A stretch of DNA of 46,283 nt, taken from the NCBI GenBank assembly GCA_027100635.1, contig JAMOOQ010000042.1, positions 1 through 46,283 of the forward strand, written 5' to 3'. Positions 34,468 to 43,800 of this stretch are shown piece after piece (position 1 is the first letter of the stretch; each line of letters starts with the position of its first letter). This DNA is from Campylobacteraceae bacterium (lineage in GTDB: Bacteria; Campylobacterota; Campylobacteria; Campylobacterales; Sulfurovaceae). Below the pieces are notes generated by a model, which saw nothing but the letters and a program-made list of their open reading frames with translations, did not search any database and was not told the DNA's origin. The position numbers and the translations under genes were made by a program.

Positions 34468-35381
34468 ATAAGATTAAAATATCATGGATAATGGTTTTTG
34501 TACTCTCTATATTATTAGCTTTTTTGTCTCATTATATTACTGACAAAAATCATATAAATTTTGATACTATAGAAAATATCAACAAACAAAAAGCATTAAT
34601 ACAAGATATATCAAAAAATATTTTATATATTTATAAAAATCCAAGTAGTTCAGATTATCTAATAAAAAATATAGACAAAACTATATTTAATTCAAATATA
34701 AAAGCTAAAGAGATTATTATTCTGTGGATGGAATTTAAAAAATTAGTTAAAAAATTTAAAAATCAAAATAGAATAAAAACAGCATATAGTCATATACTTA
34801 TAGAAAAAACAGTTCATGATATTTATTCTATAAATTTAAAATTAATAGTTGAATTTGATAAATTAATTAAGCATCAAATATATTCTTCTAATAAAGAGAT
34901 ACAGTTTTATAAAACTATTCAGTATATTTTATTTTTGATTATGTTATTAATTTTAATCTATCTTTTTAGTGAGATAAAAACAATAATATCATTTATTCAG
35001 CAGTTCTCAAAAACCTCAAAAATTGTTATTCAAAATTCAACTGTCTTAGATGTTAATCCAATTGATATAAAAAGTACTAATATAGAGGTGATAAAAGCCA
35101 CTAATGATTTTAACTTTTTATTAAATAAAATCGATCAATCAATAGAGTATTCAACCTTGTCAATAGATAACTCATTAGAGTCATTAGAAAAGATTGAAGA
35201 TAATATAGAGGAGTTTTTGGAGCTTATTATCTTGATGAGTAAAGATAAAGATATTGATATACAGATGACAAAAAAAGAGGATATTGTAATTGAATCATTA
35301 GAGGAGTTAATGGATTCAAAAGCAAAATTAAAAAGTTTAAAAAATAATCTTAATAATCTTATTAAAAGTAGAGGAGAGTAG
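34464..35381 (+). CDS. Two-helix membrane protein with PilJ-like periplasmic domain
   Basis: A 305-residue protein. Helix 1 is about 8-25 (WIMVFVLSILLAFLSHYI), then a periplasmic helical domain with NINKQKALIQDISKNILYIY, a degenerate PilJ-type motif. Helix 2 is about 151-168 (YILFLIMLLILIYLFSEI). The cytoplasmic tail (about 170-305) is helical and coiled-coil-like (LESLEKIEDNIEEFLELI, KAKLKSLKNNLNNLIKS). It resembles a sensor kinase or MCP cut off before its output domain. The ATG overlaps the stop of the Crp/Fnr regulator. A small lipoprotein and nadB follow on the same strand. The partner for signal output is not evident. Confidence 0.65.
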   Translation: MNKIKISWIMVFVLSILLAFLSHYITDKNHINFDTIENINKQKALIQDISKNILYIYKNPSSSDYLIKNIDKTIFNSNIKAKEIIILWMEFKKLVKKFKNQNRIKTAYSHILIEKTVHDIYSINLKLIVEFDKLIKHQIYSSNKEIQFYKTIQYILFLIMLLILIYLFSEIKTIISFIQQFSKTSKIVIQNSTVLDVNPIDIKSTNIEVIKATNDFNFLLNKIDQSIEYSTLSIDNSLESLEKIEDNIEEFLELIILMSKDKDIDIQMTKKEDIVIESLEELMDSKAKLKSLKNNLNNLIKSRGE

Positions 35382-35504
35382 ATGAAAGAAAAGAACCAAA
35401 AAGTTATAAATATGGTGCTAATTTTAATATTTGGCTATTTTATATTAGGATGTGGACATAAAACAATGCCTATATATAGTGATTCAAAGGAGCAAAAAAG
35501 ATGA
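35382..35504 (+). CDS. Tiny LptM-like lipoprotein
   Basis: A 40-codon gene. A basic N-terminus (MKEKNQKVI) and hydrophobic core end in the lipobox FILGCGHK. The mature part is GHKTMPIYSDSKEQKR behind the lipidated Cys. The C-G-x-K-x-x-P-Y pattern resembles LptM (YifL), the small lipoprotein that assists disulfide formation in LptD. Its stop overlaps the nadB ATG (ATGA, 35501-35504), and the nadB ribosome-binding site AAAGGAG lies within it. Function is by resemblance only. Confidence 0.6.
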   Translation: MKEKNQKVINMVLILIFGYFILGCGHKTMPIYSDSKEQKR

Positions 35505-36949
35505 AAAAATATGATATTTTAATTATTGGTGCTGGGATAGCAGGACTTTACACAGCAATGAATCTACCAAAAACTAAAAATGTATTAGTAGTTTGTAAAG
35601 ATATTCCATGGGAGTGTAACACATTTTATGCACAAGGTGGAATCGTTACTGCATTAGATTCAGATGATATCGCTCTTCATGTAAAAGATACAATGGTTGC
35701 GGGGTCTTATCATAATGATTTAGAAGCACTTAACATAATGAGCGAAAATAGTATAGGTGTAACGCGTGATATTATAAATAAAGGTATGGAATTTGATAAA
35801 GACTCAGAGGGAAATTTACTTTTTACAAAAGAGGCAGCACACTCGTCAAAACGGATTCTTCATGCTGGGGGAGATGCAACGGGGAGATATATGCATCACT
35901 TTATGATGAGCAGTAATAATCATAAACTACAAAGAAATACTCTTGTATATGACTTACTAATTCGTTATGGTAAATGTTATGGTGTTAAAGCATCAGTAAA
36001 CTATAAGCCTGTTACAATATATGCAGATGAGGTGATTATAGCATCAGGTGGAATCGGTTCACTTTATGAGTTTAATACAAATTCAAGAACAATTAGTGCA
36101 GATATTCATGGTATTTGTGTAGAAAAAGGGATTGAACTTGAAGATATGGAGATGATGCAGTTTCATCCAACTGTATTTGTAAAAACACCTTTTGCAAGAA
36201 AATTATTACTAACAGAGGCTCTTAGGGGTGAAGGTGCATGGATTGTTGGAGAAAATGGCAATAGATTTTTATTTGATTATGATAAACGGGGTGAACTTGC
36301 CACCAGAGATATAGTCTCTCGTGCAATTTATAAATATAAAAAAGAGACAAATGAAGAGGTTTATTTAGATTTTTCAATGTTTGATAAGGAGTTTTTTCAT
36401 AAAAGATTCCCAAATATAACAAAAACATTTTCTGCTCTAGGATATAAATTACCACAAAATAGAATTCCAATATCTCCTGCTTTCCACTATGCAGTAGGTG
36501 GAATAAAAAGTAATATTAATGGATGTATAGAGGGAGTTGATTCCCTTTATGTAATTGGTGAAGCCTCAAGAACAGGTGTTCATGGTGCAAATAGATTAGC
36601 ATCAAATTCTCTTCTTGAAGGGATGGTATTTGCTAAAAGAGTTGTAGATTTTATATTATCAAGAGAAAAAAAGGAATACACAGTTCCTCCATTTGATAAA
36701 GATTATGCAAATATTTTACATAAAGATAATGATAAAATATATAAACAAAAACTTAGAAAAATGATGTGGAATAATATTGGAATTATTAGAACAAGAAAAG
36801 GGTTACAAGAGGCAAAAAACTTTATCTATGATATTAAAAATCAAGATATTGGTAGACTTTTGGAACTTAGACTAAATACAGCCTCTGCAATAGTAAATGC
36901 TGCTCTTGCAAGAAAAGAATCTTTGGGAACTCATTATATTGAAGAATGA
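35501..36949 (+). CDS. nadB: L-aspartate oxidase
   Basis: A 482-residue flavoprotein that oxidises aspartate to iminoaspartate, the first step of NAD synthesis with NadA. The FAD motif is ILIIGAGIAGLYTAMNL. Also present are NTFYAQGGIVTAL, the active-site region ILHAGGDATGRYMH, MMQFHPTVF, LLTEALRGEGAWIV and the C-terminal HGANRLASNSLLEGMVFAKR. The length is slightly below the 530 or so of E. coli, as is common in this phylum. NadA and NadC are not in the window. It is last in the Crp / PilJ-like / lipoprotein / nadB chain of overlapping genes. Confidence 0.96.
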   Translation: MKKYDILIIGAGIAGLYTAMNLPKTKNVLVVCKDIPWECNTFYAQGGIVTALDSDDIALHVKDTMVAGSYHNDLEALNIMSENSIGVTRDIINKGMEFDKDSEGNLLFTKEAAHSSKRILHAGGDATGRYMHHFMMSSNNHKLQRNTLVYDLLIRYGKCYGVKASVNYKPVTIYADEVIIASGGIGSLYEFNTNSRTISADIHGICVEKGIELEDMEMMQFHPTVFVKTPFARKLLLTEALRGEGAWIVGENGNRFLFDYDKRGELATRDIVSRAIYKYKKETNEEVYLDFSMFDKEFFHKRFPNITKTFSALGYKLPQNRIPISPAFHYAVGGIKSNINGCIEGVDSLYVIGEASRTGVHGANRLASNSLLEGMVFAKRVVDFILSREKKEYTVPPFDKDYANILHKDNDKIYKQKLRKMMWNNIGIIRTRKGLQEAKNFIYDIKNQDIGRLLELRLNTASAIVNAALARKESLGTHYIEE

Positions 36950-37146
36950 ATTTAAATAACTGGTATTATGCACTTTGTATAAATAAAAGATGTACTATTT
37001 GAAGATTTAAAAAACTTTTAATCTCTTGTGGATATGAAGCTAACAATACTGGTAATCGTTTGGTTTTTAGAAAAAGGAGAGATTATCAAAGAATATTCAC
37101 ATCTTATAAACTGATTTTACGCATATTTAAATTATTTTTAAAATTT

Positions 37147-37178
37147 AAGGGCAACCAGAATAGATTGCCCCATACCCC
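37147..37178. repeat. Dispersed GGGCAACC repeat, copy 4
   Basis: GGGCAACCAGAATAGATTGC followed by CCC gives the stem GGGCAA/TTGCCC. It is preceded by AACTGATTTTACGCATATTT, similar to the lead-in of copy 1. Confidence 0.7.
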
Positions 37179-37207
37179 AATGAATTAAGCTTTTTTTCGG
37201 ACAAGAT

Positions 37208-37251
37208 GGCTTTAGCCTCTCTCTAATATACGGAGCTAAAGGACCACTTCC
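37208..37251. repeat. Intergenic palindromic element, copy B
   Basis: CTTTAGC (37210-37216) pairs perfectly with GCTAAAG (37235-37241), with flanking GG/CC and the end CACTTCC shared with the element at 30737-30792. Confidence 0.45.
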
Positions 37252-37401
37252 AAAAAACCCTTATTCATTAGCATTGGGGATTTTCCCTACAAGAGATTGA
37301 TTAGCCATAGGGGTGTACCCCATTTTTACATAAATCCAAACCAGTTTTAAATAACTAAATTCAGAAAATTGGCATCCTTCATAAGCTGTAAACTTTAGTA
37401 T

Positions 37402-38070
37402 TTAATATATTACTCCAAATTCATGTGACCAATAGTATTTACCATTAGTGCTATTTAGAACTTTAGATATTCCCATATCTTTAAACTTTGAATTCATAAG
37501 ATTCTCACAATGGATAGGACTTTCTAACCAATCTACAATTACTTTATCTATATTATCTTGACCCTCTTCTGCAAGGTTTTCACCAAGAGTATATGATGAA
37601 CTTGAATTTGCTAAATATCCATTAGCAATAATTCTATCTTCTACTAAACTTTTTTTATTTAGTTTTGTACCTGTGATATCATATTGCGTTCCAGAGCCTT
37701 CATGCTCAAAAGTTTCACTATTAATCATATCATAATTATGTTCATAAGCTGAGTTATACAAACTATCGTTCCAGATAAGAGGAGTAGTTGGCTCTTTATA
37801 TCCAACAAATTTTCCACCATCTTTCTCTAAAGCAGTTCCACACTCATATCCTTCTGCTCTTGTTTTATTAATAGCATCTAAAAACTTTTCTTTATCTTCA
37901 ACGGAAATAGCAGGAATTATATAATTTGCTGGATTTGAACCAGTAGCTACAGTAACAATATCACCACCCTCTGGTGAAGGCACTTGAGTTAATATTCTAG
38001 TTGCTCCATCACCACACCCTGCTAGAAAGCCAAATGAAATTAAAGTGGTTATAATCTTCTTATAAATCAT
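37402..38070 (-). CDS. CAP-domain (SCP/PR-1-like) lipoprotein
   Basis: A 222-residue protein with a lipoprotein signal (IITTLISFGFLAGCGDG; lipobox LAGC). A CAP domain follows from about residue 60: INKTRAEGYECG, LIWNDSLYNSAYEHNYDMIN followed by SETFEHEGSGTQYD, YTLGENLAEEG, and DWLESPIHCENLMNSKFKDM. The cavity residues of the family (His in AYEHN, Glu in GENLA, His in SPIHCENLM) are present. CAP proteins have varied roles, and enzymatic activity is not certain. It starts 12 bases after leuA and is probably co-transcribed with it, although no functional tie to leucine synthesis is evident. Confidence 0.88.
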   Translation of the reverse strand: MIYKKIITTLISFGFLAGCGDGATRILTQVPSPEGGDIVTVATGSNPANYIIPAISVEDKEKFLDAINKTRAEGYECGTALEKDGGKFVGYKEPTTPLIWNDSLYNSAYEHNYDMINSETFEHEGSGTQYDITGTKLNKKSLVEDRIIANGYLANSSSSYTLGENLAEEGQDNIDKVIVDWLESPIHCENLMNSKFKDMGISKVLNSTNGKYYWSHEFGVIY

Positions 38071-38082
38071 AAAATTTCCTTT

Positions 38083-39642
38083 TTATATACTATTTTGAGA
38101 TGAAATATTTTTTGCTTTTAACATACCTTCCATACTTAAATATGAATTTAAAGCTCCTATATATGCTCTTGCACTCGCCAACATCGTATCAAGACTTAAG
38201 CCATGTCCAATAATCGCTGGTTCATTATCATTAAATTTAACCTTTACTGTTACATTTGCTAAGGCATCTTTTCCTTTGCTTACAGACTTAACACCATAAT
38301 CCATAAGTCTACCTTGGTATCCTGATATTCTATCAATTGTTTTGAAAATTGCATCAATTGTTCCATCACCAATACCAGCATCTGTTGTTTCTATATCATT
38401 ATGTTTAATAGTTATAGCAGCACTTGGTACACCACTACTGCAATCCATAAGCTGTAATCTAATTAATTCAAACTCTTTATTTACATTTGACATTTGACTT
38501 GTTACTAATGCTCTTAAATCATCATCATAAATATCTTTTTTCTTATCTGCTAACTCTTTAAATCTATTAAATGTATTATTTAAATTCTCACTATTTAACT
38601 CAAAACCTAATTTAAATAGTTTATCTTTAAAAGCAGCCCTTCCAGAGTGTTTTCCAAGAACCAAAGTGTCTTCTATATCTAATCCAATATCACTAGGGGA
38701 TATTATCTCATAAGTCTCTTTATTTTTCAACATTCCATCTTGATGTATTCCACTTTCATGAGCAAATGCATTTTTACCAACTATCGCTTTATTTGGTTGA
38801 GGTTCTATCGTTGTAATATTTGCAATAAGTCTACTTGTTGCGTATATCTCTTTGGTATTTATATTAGTATCGTAATCTCCAAATATATCTTTTCTCACTT
38901 TTAAAATCATAACAATCTCTTCAAGAGAAGCATTTCCAGCTCTTTCACCTAAACCATTAATAGTACACTCAACTTGTCTCGCACCATTTGTGATACTTTC
39001 AATAGAGTTTGCAACTGCCATTCCCAAATCATTATGATTATGAACAGAGATTATTGCTCTATTTTTAACATAGTTGCTCATCTCTTTTACCATATCTGCA
39101 ATCTCAAATGGCATTCTATATCCTACAGTATCAGGAAGATTTATAGTGGTTGCTCCTGCTTCTATTACTGCATCCGTTATCTCTTTCATAAAAATAATAT
39201 CACTTCTTCCCGCATCTTCACAACTAAATTCAATATCATCAACAAATTCACAAGCATACTCTACTGCTCTAACAGCTCTTTTTATTACCTCATCAGGAGA
39301 CATTTTTAATTTATATTTCATATGGATATCACTTGTTGCAATAAAAGTATGAATTCTTTTCATCTTTGCTCTACTAACAGCCTCTCCAGCAAATTTAATA
39401 TCACTATCTAATGCACGAGCTAATGAACATACTGTAGAGTTTGTAACTTTTTGGGATATTTTAGATATTGCATCAAAATCACCTATACTAGCTGCCGCAA
39501 ATCCAGCCTCAATAATATCAACTCCCAATCTTTCTAATTGAGAAGCTATCTGTATTTTCTCTTCTGTATTCATAGAAGCTCCAGGACTTTGTTCTCCATC
39601 CCTTAATGTTGTGTCAAATATTTTTATTATCTCTTTACTCAT
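38083..39642 (-). CDS. leuA: 2-isopropylmalate synthase
   Basis: A 519-residue LeuA, which condenses acetyl-CoA with 2-oxoisovalerate as the first step of leucine synthesis. The N-terminal TIM barrel has [32 protein letters not shown] (metal-binding HxH) and [17 protein letters not shown]. The subdomain [19 protein letters not shown] follows. The C-terminal regulatory LeuA dimer domain (about 390-505) binds leucine for feedback inhibition. AAAGGTAATAAA precedes the ATG. A leader peptide with four successive Leu codons lies upstream (39751-39822), so transcription or translation is probably also controlled by charged tRNA-Leu. The other leu genes are not adjacent. Confidence 0.96.
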   Translation of the reverse strand: MSKEIIKIFDTTLRDGEQSPGASMNTEEKIQIASQLERLGVDIIEAGFAAASIGDFDAISKISQKVTNSTVCSLARALDSDIKFAGEAVSRAKMKRIHTFIATSDIHMKYKLKMSPDEVIKRAVRAVEYACEFVDDIEFSCEDAGRSDIIFMKEITDAVIEAGATTINLPDTVGYRMPFEIADMVKEMSNYVKNRAIISVHNHNDLGMAVANSIESITNGARQVECTINGLGERAGNASLEEIVMILKVRKDIFGDYDTNINTKEIYATSRLIANITTIEPQPNKAIVGKNAFAHESGIHQDGMLKNKETYEIISPSDIGLDIEDTLVLGKHSGRAAFKDKLFKLGFELNSENLNNTFNRFKELADKKKDIYDDDLRALVTSQMSNVNKEFELIRLQLMDCSSGVPSAAITIKHNDIETTDAGIGDGTIDAIFKTIDRISGYQGRLMDYGVKSVSKGKDALANVTVKVKFNDNEPAIIGHGLSLDTMLASARAYIGALNSYLSMEGMLKAKNISSQNSI

Positions 39643-39750
39643 TTTATTACCTTTAGATTCTTATTGTTGATATTTTTGTGTTATATAGTAAATTACCTAA
39701 TATTACCAAATTTATGGTTAATTTAGAAAGAAGCTTTATATTAATTATTG

Positions 39751-39822
39751 TTAGTTTGAAGATGAGAAAAGAAGCAGGAGAGGAGAACTTCTTTTAATTT
39801 GGTAGTATATATTTTGTTTCAT
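39751..39822 (-). CDS. leuL: Leucine-rich leader peptide upstream of leuA
   Basis: A 23-codon ORF with a strong ribosome-binding site (AAAAGGAGAGATGTT then ATG). The peptide contains SSPLLLLFSSSN. The four Leu codons are CTC CTG CTT CTT (39769-39780), whereas neighbouring genes mostly use TTA. About 108 bases separate its stop from leuA. AGGAGAG of its own Shine-Dalgarno can pair with CTCTCCT at its Leu codons, and AAAAGAAG can pair either with CTTCTTTT in the leader or with CTTCTTT just after it. Alternative structures are therefore possible. No classic GC-rich terminator with a U-run is visible. The peptide resembles leu leader peptides in other proteobacteria. Confidence 0.65.
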   Translation of the reverse strand: MKQNIYYQIKRSSPLLLLFSSSN

Positions 39823-39855
39823 AACATCTCTCCTTTTAGATTTTTATTTTAAATA

Positions 39856-39861
39856 ATTATA
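39856..39861 (-). promoter_or_regulatory. -10 element of the leuL-leuA transcript
   Basis: TATAAT on the minus strand, preceded by TTCTGA (TG-A extended -10). It lies 34 bases upstream of the leader peptide ATG and gives a 5' leader of roughly 25-30 bases. Confidence 0.55.
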
Positions 39862-39863
39862 TC

Positions 39864-39888
39864 AGAAACTATCTTTTAGTTAGTTTCT
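39864..39888 (-). terminator. Hairpin overlapping the end of the lipoprotein gene
   Basis: AGAAACTA/TAGTTTCT forms an 8-bp perfect stem with a 9-base loop spanning the stop codon at 39876. It directly precedes the leuA promoter and could end the upstream transcript. The A/T-rich tail is not a pure U-run. Confidence 0.45.
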
Positions 39889-40481
39889 CTAGTTAAATTT
39901 ATATTTATAACTTTGCCTCTTATAACATCTATTTGACTTGTAATTCTTAGTTTTCTATTATCATAATTTACTGATCCTATCAGGTAATATGACCCACTGG
40001 CAATGCCATAAAAGGAGAAATTACCATTTGCGTCAGAGGTTGTAAACTTAAGATAATTATATAATCTCTTATCTGCTTTAGTTAATTTATGTCCTCCTAA
40101 ATAACTCTGTTCATACCACTGCTTAGAATAACTTGTTACTGGGTTCAAATACAATCTTGTATTCTTTCCATATATCTTATTACCATAATTATTATCCAAA
40201 TAGATTCTACCTTTTACTGTAGCTCTACCTTTTTTAGATAATTTACTATACTCTTGCACAGGAAAAGAGATTCTAACCTGTTTATCTTGAGACATTAAAT
40301 CCTTAGAAGAGATATTAGATTCATTGACACTATTAATATTAGTTTCATCCGCCCATCTCTTCCCACTATTATCTTTATTATTGACCTCAGTACCATGATG
40401 AGGAAAAGGAGTTTTATTTGCACATCCACTTAAGAGTAAAATAACTGGCATTGAAATATATAACAACTTTTTTAAAAACAT
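39876..40481 (-). CDS. Lipoprotein with carboxypeptidase-regulatory-like domain
   Basis: A 201-residue lipoprotein started at the ATG at 40481, which has GGAG upstream and gives MFLKKLLYISMPVILLLSGC with lipobox LLSGC; the frame is open further upstream to 40523. The mature protein has a charged, Asn-rich linker. A beta-sandwich-like segment follows (about 85-200: ATVKGRIYLDNNYGNKIYGK, then SDANGNFSFYGIASGSYYLI), which fits a CarboxypepD_reg-like fold (DANGNFSFxGIxxGxYYL). No catalytic motif is present. It is last in the operon after the response regulator. Its role may be envelope-related but cannot be stated. Confidence 0.65.
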   Translation of the reverse strand: MFLKKLLYISMPVILLLSGCANKTPFPHHGTEVNNKDNSGKRWADETNINSVNESNISSKDLMSQDKQVRISFPVQEYSKLSKKGRATVKGRIYLDNNYGNKIYGKNTRLYLNPVTSYSKQWYEQSYLGGHKLTKADKRLYNYLKFTTSDANGNFSFYGIASGSYYLIGSVNYDNRKLRITSQIDVIRGKVININLTRETN

Positions 40482-40510
40482 ATAAACTCCCTTTCTATAT
40501 ATATCCAATA

Positions 40511-40882
40511 TTATGCTGTCCATTGTATAATCTTTTTAAATAATTCATCACCCTTAATAGGTTTTCTTAAAAAATCATTTGCACCTAAATCCAAAACTTC
40601 ACCTTTTCTTGTATCATCGGTAGATAATACAATTACAGGTACATCATTAAAACTTGAATTTCCTCTAAATATCTTTAGAAAATCAATACCATTTAGAATA
40701 GGCATGATAATATCAAGTAAAATAATATCAATATTACCATTGACTTTTAATTTATCTAGTGCATCTGAACCATTTTCTGCCTCTACCATCTCTGATATTT
40801 CACCTGTATATTTTCTTAAAATACTCTTTAAAAGAGTTCTATTGATAAAGTCATCATCAACAATTAATACACTTAATCCCAT
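40511..40882 (-). CDS. Single-domain response regulator (CheY-like)
   Basis: A 123-residue receiver domain with no output domain: LIVDDDFINRTLL (acidic pocket), the phospho-acceptor Asp in DIILLDIIMPILNGI, the Thr/Ser in VIVLSTDD and the Lys in FLRKPIKG. Its ATG directly follows the hybrid kinase stop, so it is coupled to it. With the kinase's own receiver and the Hpt protein upstream, it completes a His-Asp-His-Asp relay. The final output would be through protein contact rather than DNA binding. Confidence 0.92.
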   Translation of the reverse strand: MGLSVLIVDDDFINRTLLKSILRKYTGEISEMVEAENGSDALDKLKVNGNIDIILLDIIMPILNGIDFLKIFRGNSSFNDVPVIVLSTDDTRKGEVLDLGANDFLRKPIKGDELFKKIIQWTA

Positions 40883-43800
40883 CTATTTGCTCCTATACTT
40901 TTTAATAATATCATCTATGCTCTTTTTCGATACAGCACCACTTAACTCTTCACCAAAACTAATATTTAATGAATCAAACTTTGAATTTCTAGGAAGAATA
41001 ACAGCTAATTCACCTTTTTGTTCTCTTATCACATCACTTAATAAATCTACATCAGTAAATAGTATATCATAATTTTTTGTACTAATTGCATTATCTAATA
41101 GAGATAAATCTGTTTGAATATCAAACTTAACACCACTATTTTTAATAATAGTTGCTAATATTCTCCCTTCTAAAAGACCTCTTTTTGCAATTAAAATACT
41201 TTTACCAACTTTAGGAGCAGAATTTTTAGATACTGTTTCTATATTAGGAACTTCTTTTTTAAGAGGTTTTACTTGTGGAACTTCTTTTTTAGGAGATACT
41301 TTTTTCTCTTTTGACTGAACTTGTTTCTTTACTTTTTCTGATTTTTTATCAGATTTTACATTAGTCAATTTTGAACGAGCCTCATCTCTTTGTTTATCAA
41401 ATTCTTTCTTATCTATTTTTTTAGACTTACTTGCTAAGAATTTATTAAGAACATATAGAAGTTCTGTTGTTTCAATAGGTTTTGAAATATACTCATCCAT
41501 CCCTTCACCTAAGAATATCTCTCTATCCCCTTTTAATGCATTAGCAGTTAAAGCAACTATTGGTACATGCGAAAGATTCTCATCTTTTTCATAATCAATA
41601 ATCTCTCTAGTCGATTCAATTCCATCCATAACAGGCATTTGAATATCCATAAAAATCAGGTCATAAGAACCACTTCTACGTTTTTCAAATGCTTCAAGTC
41701 CATTATTTGCTAATTCAACATTAATGCCATGTTCGGATAATATATGTTTAATAAGTTTTTGATTAATAATATTATCTTCTGCAACAAGTATATTTGCATT
41801 AAATATTGTTGCTTGTTTAAGAATCTCTTCTTCTACTTTATCTTCTGTCTTATTATTTATCCTTAATGAATATTTAAGAGCATTTTGAATTTTTGTTACT
41901 GTAATAGGTTTATAAATTACATTATTATTGTCAACATTTAACTCTTCTATTTTATTACGAGATGTAACGTTTGAGATAACAAAGAGTTTAGATTTATCTA
42001 ATTTATGTAACGCATCATAAACTGATTCATCTGCTTTATCTACATCTATCCAATATGCCTCAGCTTCATTATTAGAATAACAAGATTTTAAATCTGATAC
42101 ATTATCAAAACTTTTTACTTTTGGTTGATATATTTCAATATATTTATTTAAAAATTTATCAGAAGTTGAATCTTTTTTTACATTTTCATATTTACATAAC
42201 GATAAGTTTGAATAGTTATGGTTTACAATTCCATTATCCTCAGAATCAATCTCTTCTAGTGGAAGAGAGAAGAAGAAAGTTGTCCCTTCATCTTCAACAC
42301 TTTCAATTTCTAATCTACCACCCATCAATTCTGTAAATTGACTAGAGATTGTAAGTCCAAGACCTGTCCCACCATACTTTCTAGTAACAGAGGCATCAGC
42401 TTGTGAAAATGCTTCAAAGATTCTTGATTGTTGATCTTTTGTCATACCAATACCATCATCAGATACACTAAATGTAATTTTATTATTAAATTCATCTTCT
42501 AATTTTGTTTTAATAATTTCAACATTAATCTCACCCTCATAACCAGTAAATTTAATAGCATTACTCATTAAGTTAATCAAAATCTCTTTAATTTTAGTAG
42601 GGTCACCTTTAAGTTTTTTTCCTATTGTTGGATCCATATAAAAATTAAGATCAATATTCTTTTCTGCTGCACCAACTGCATATGTTTCAATAGCACTTTC
42701 AAACTCTGTATAAGAATCAAATATTATATTTTCTATCTCAATTTTATTACTTTCAATTTTAGAAAGGTCAAGAATATTATTAATAATACTTAATAGATTC
42801 TCTGAACTTTTATCAATAATAGCTAAAAACTCTCTTTGTTCATCTGATAGTTCTGTTGTATTTAAAAGTTCTGTAAAACCAACAATACCATTAAGAGGGG
42901 TTCTTATCTCATGAGACATATTAGCTAAAAATAAAGATTTAGCTTCATTTGCTTCAAAGGCCATTTTCTTATCTTTCTTTGCATTCTCAATAAGTGATTC
43001 CAAAAATTGATATGCAATTTTTGTACCTTTGTGGGTATTTAAGTTAATATTTTCAATAGATTCTATATCATCAATTGGATTATCACTATATTTAGCTTCA
43101 TTAACTGCTTTATTAATAACATCTTCTAGTTCTTTAATATTATTACTAATATCAGAGGCTGTTCTAAAACCAAGAAATGCCAATATTATAGTAAATAGCC
43201 ACATAGATAAAGATATATAAAGTATTATATTTTGAGTTTGAACATATGACTCTATCTCATTTTGAAGTTCTTTCTCTATCTTATCCTGTATCTTTGATAA
43301 AAGTAATATTTTTTGTGTATATATTGTAAATAATTTAGAACCTTTAATAGAATATTTACCTGTTTTAACCTTACTTTTGATTAGATAGTGTAAATCTATA
43401 ATCCTAGTATCTATATCTTTATTTTCTGTACTATTATATAACTTCTCTATTTTTGACTTTATATTGCCATCTTCTATTTTATCTATTTTAAATATATTAG
43501 ATTTAAGATTATAAGCGTTCCATATATTTATATCATCCTTACTAAGAGGTAGTTTTTTTTCTACATAATAAGCCATAAATCCTCTTTCAAGTCCTATATT
43601 CTCTTTCGCTATATTTAATTGATCATAAATATTGACAAGTAAATTTATATTAGAATTAAGAGATATATTCTTTAATTGCATTATACTTTCAAGTGTTGAT
43701 TCCGCCATATTTTGAGTATATCCTCTAATAAATATATCTTTAAAAATACTATTATTACCATCAACTTTAGCTCTTGTTACCAATTTATTATCAAAATCTT

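Larger units (their letters stand above)
36950..37401. other. Intergenic region with HicA-like remnant and repeats
   Basis: 452 bases without an intact gene. From 36983 a startless plus-strand frame reads DVLFEDLKKLLISCGYEANN followed by TGNRLVFRKR, close to the N-terminus of HicA-type toxins of the GSR variant, then decays. It is followed by repeat copy 4 and palindrome copy B. The last part (37260-37401) holds no recognisable gene. CATCCTTCATAAG at 37373-37385 also occurs at 33037-33049, just before the double-hairpin repeat. Confidence 0.45.

Noticed and set aside
38974-39352. Two overlapping plus-strand frames inside leuA
   Set aside because: They are antisense to highly conserved LeuA motifs, and their Ser/Ile-rich composition is that of a shadow frame.
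39640-39750. Intrinsic terminator of a classic leu attenuator
   Set aside because: No GC-rich stem followed by a U-run was found between the leader stop and leuA. Only weak A/T-rich pairings exist, so a terminator is not claimed.
40704-41072. Plus-strand frame across the response regulator and kinase 3' end
   Set aside because: It is antisense to conserved receiver motifs and has no ribosome-binding site.
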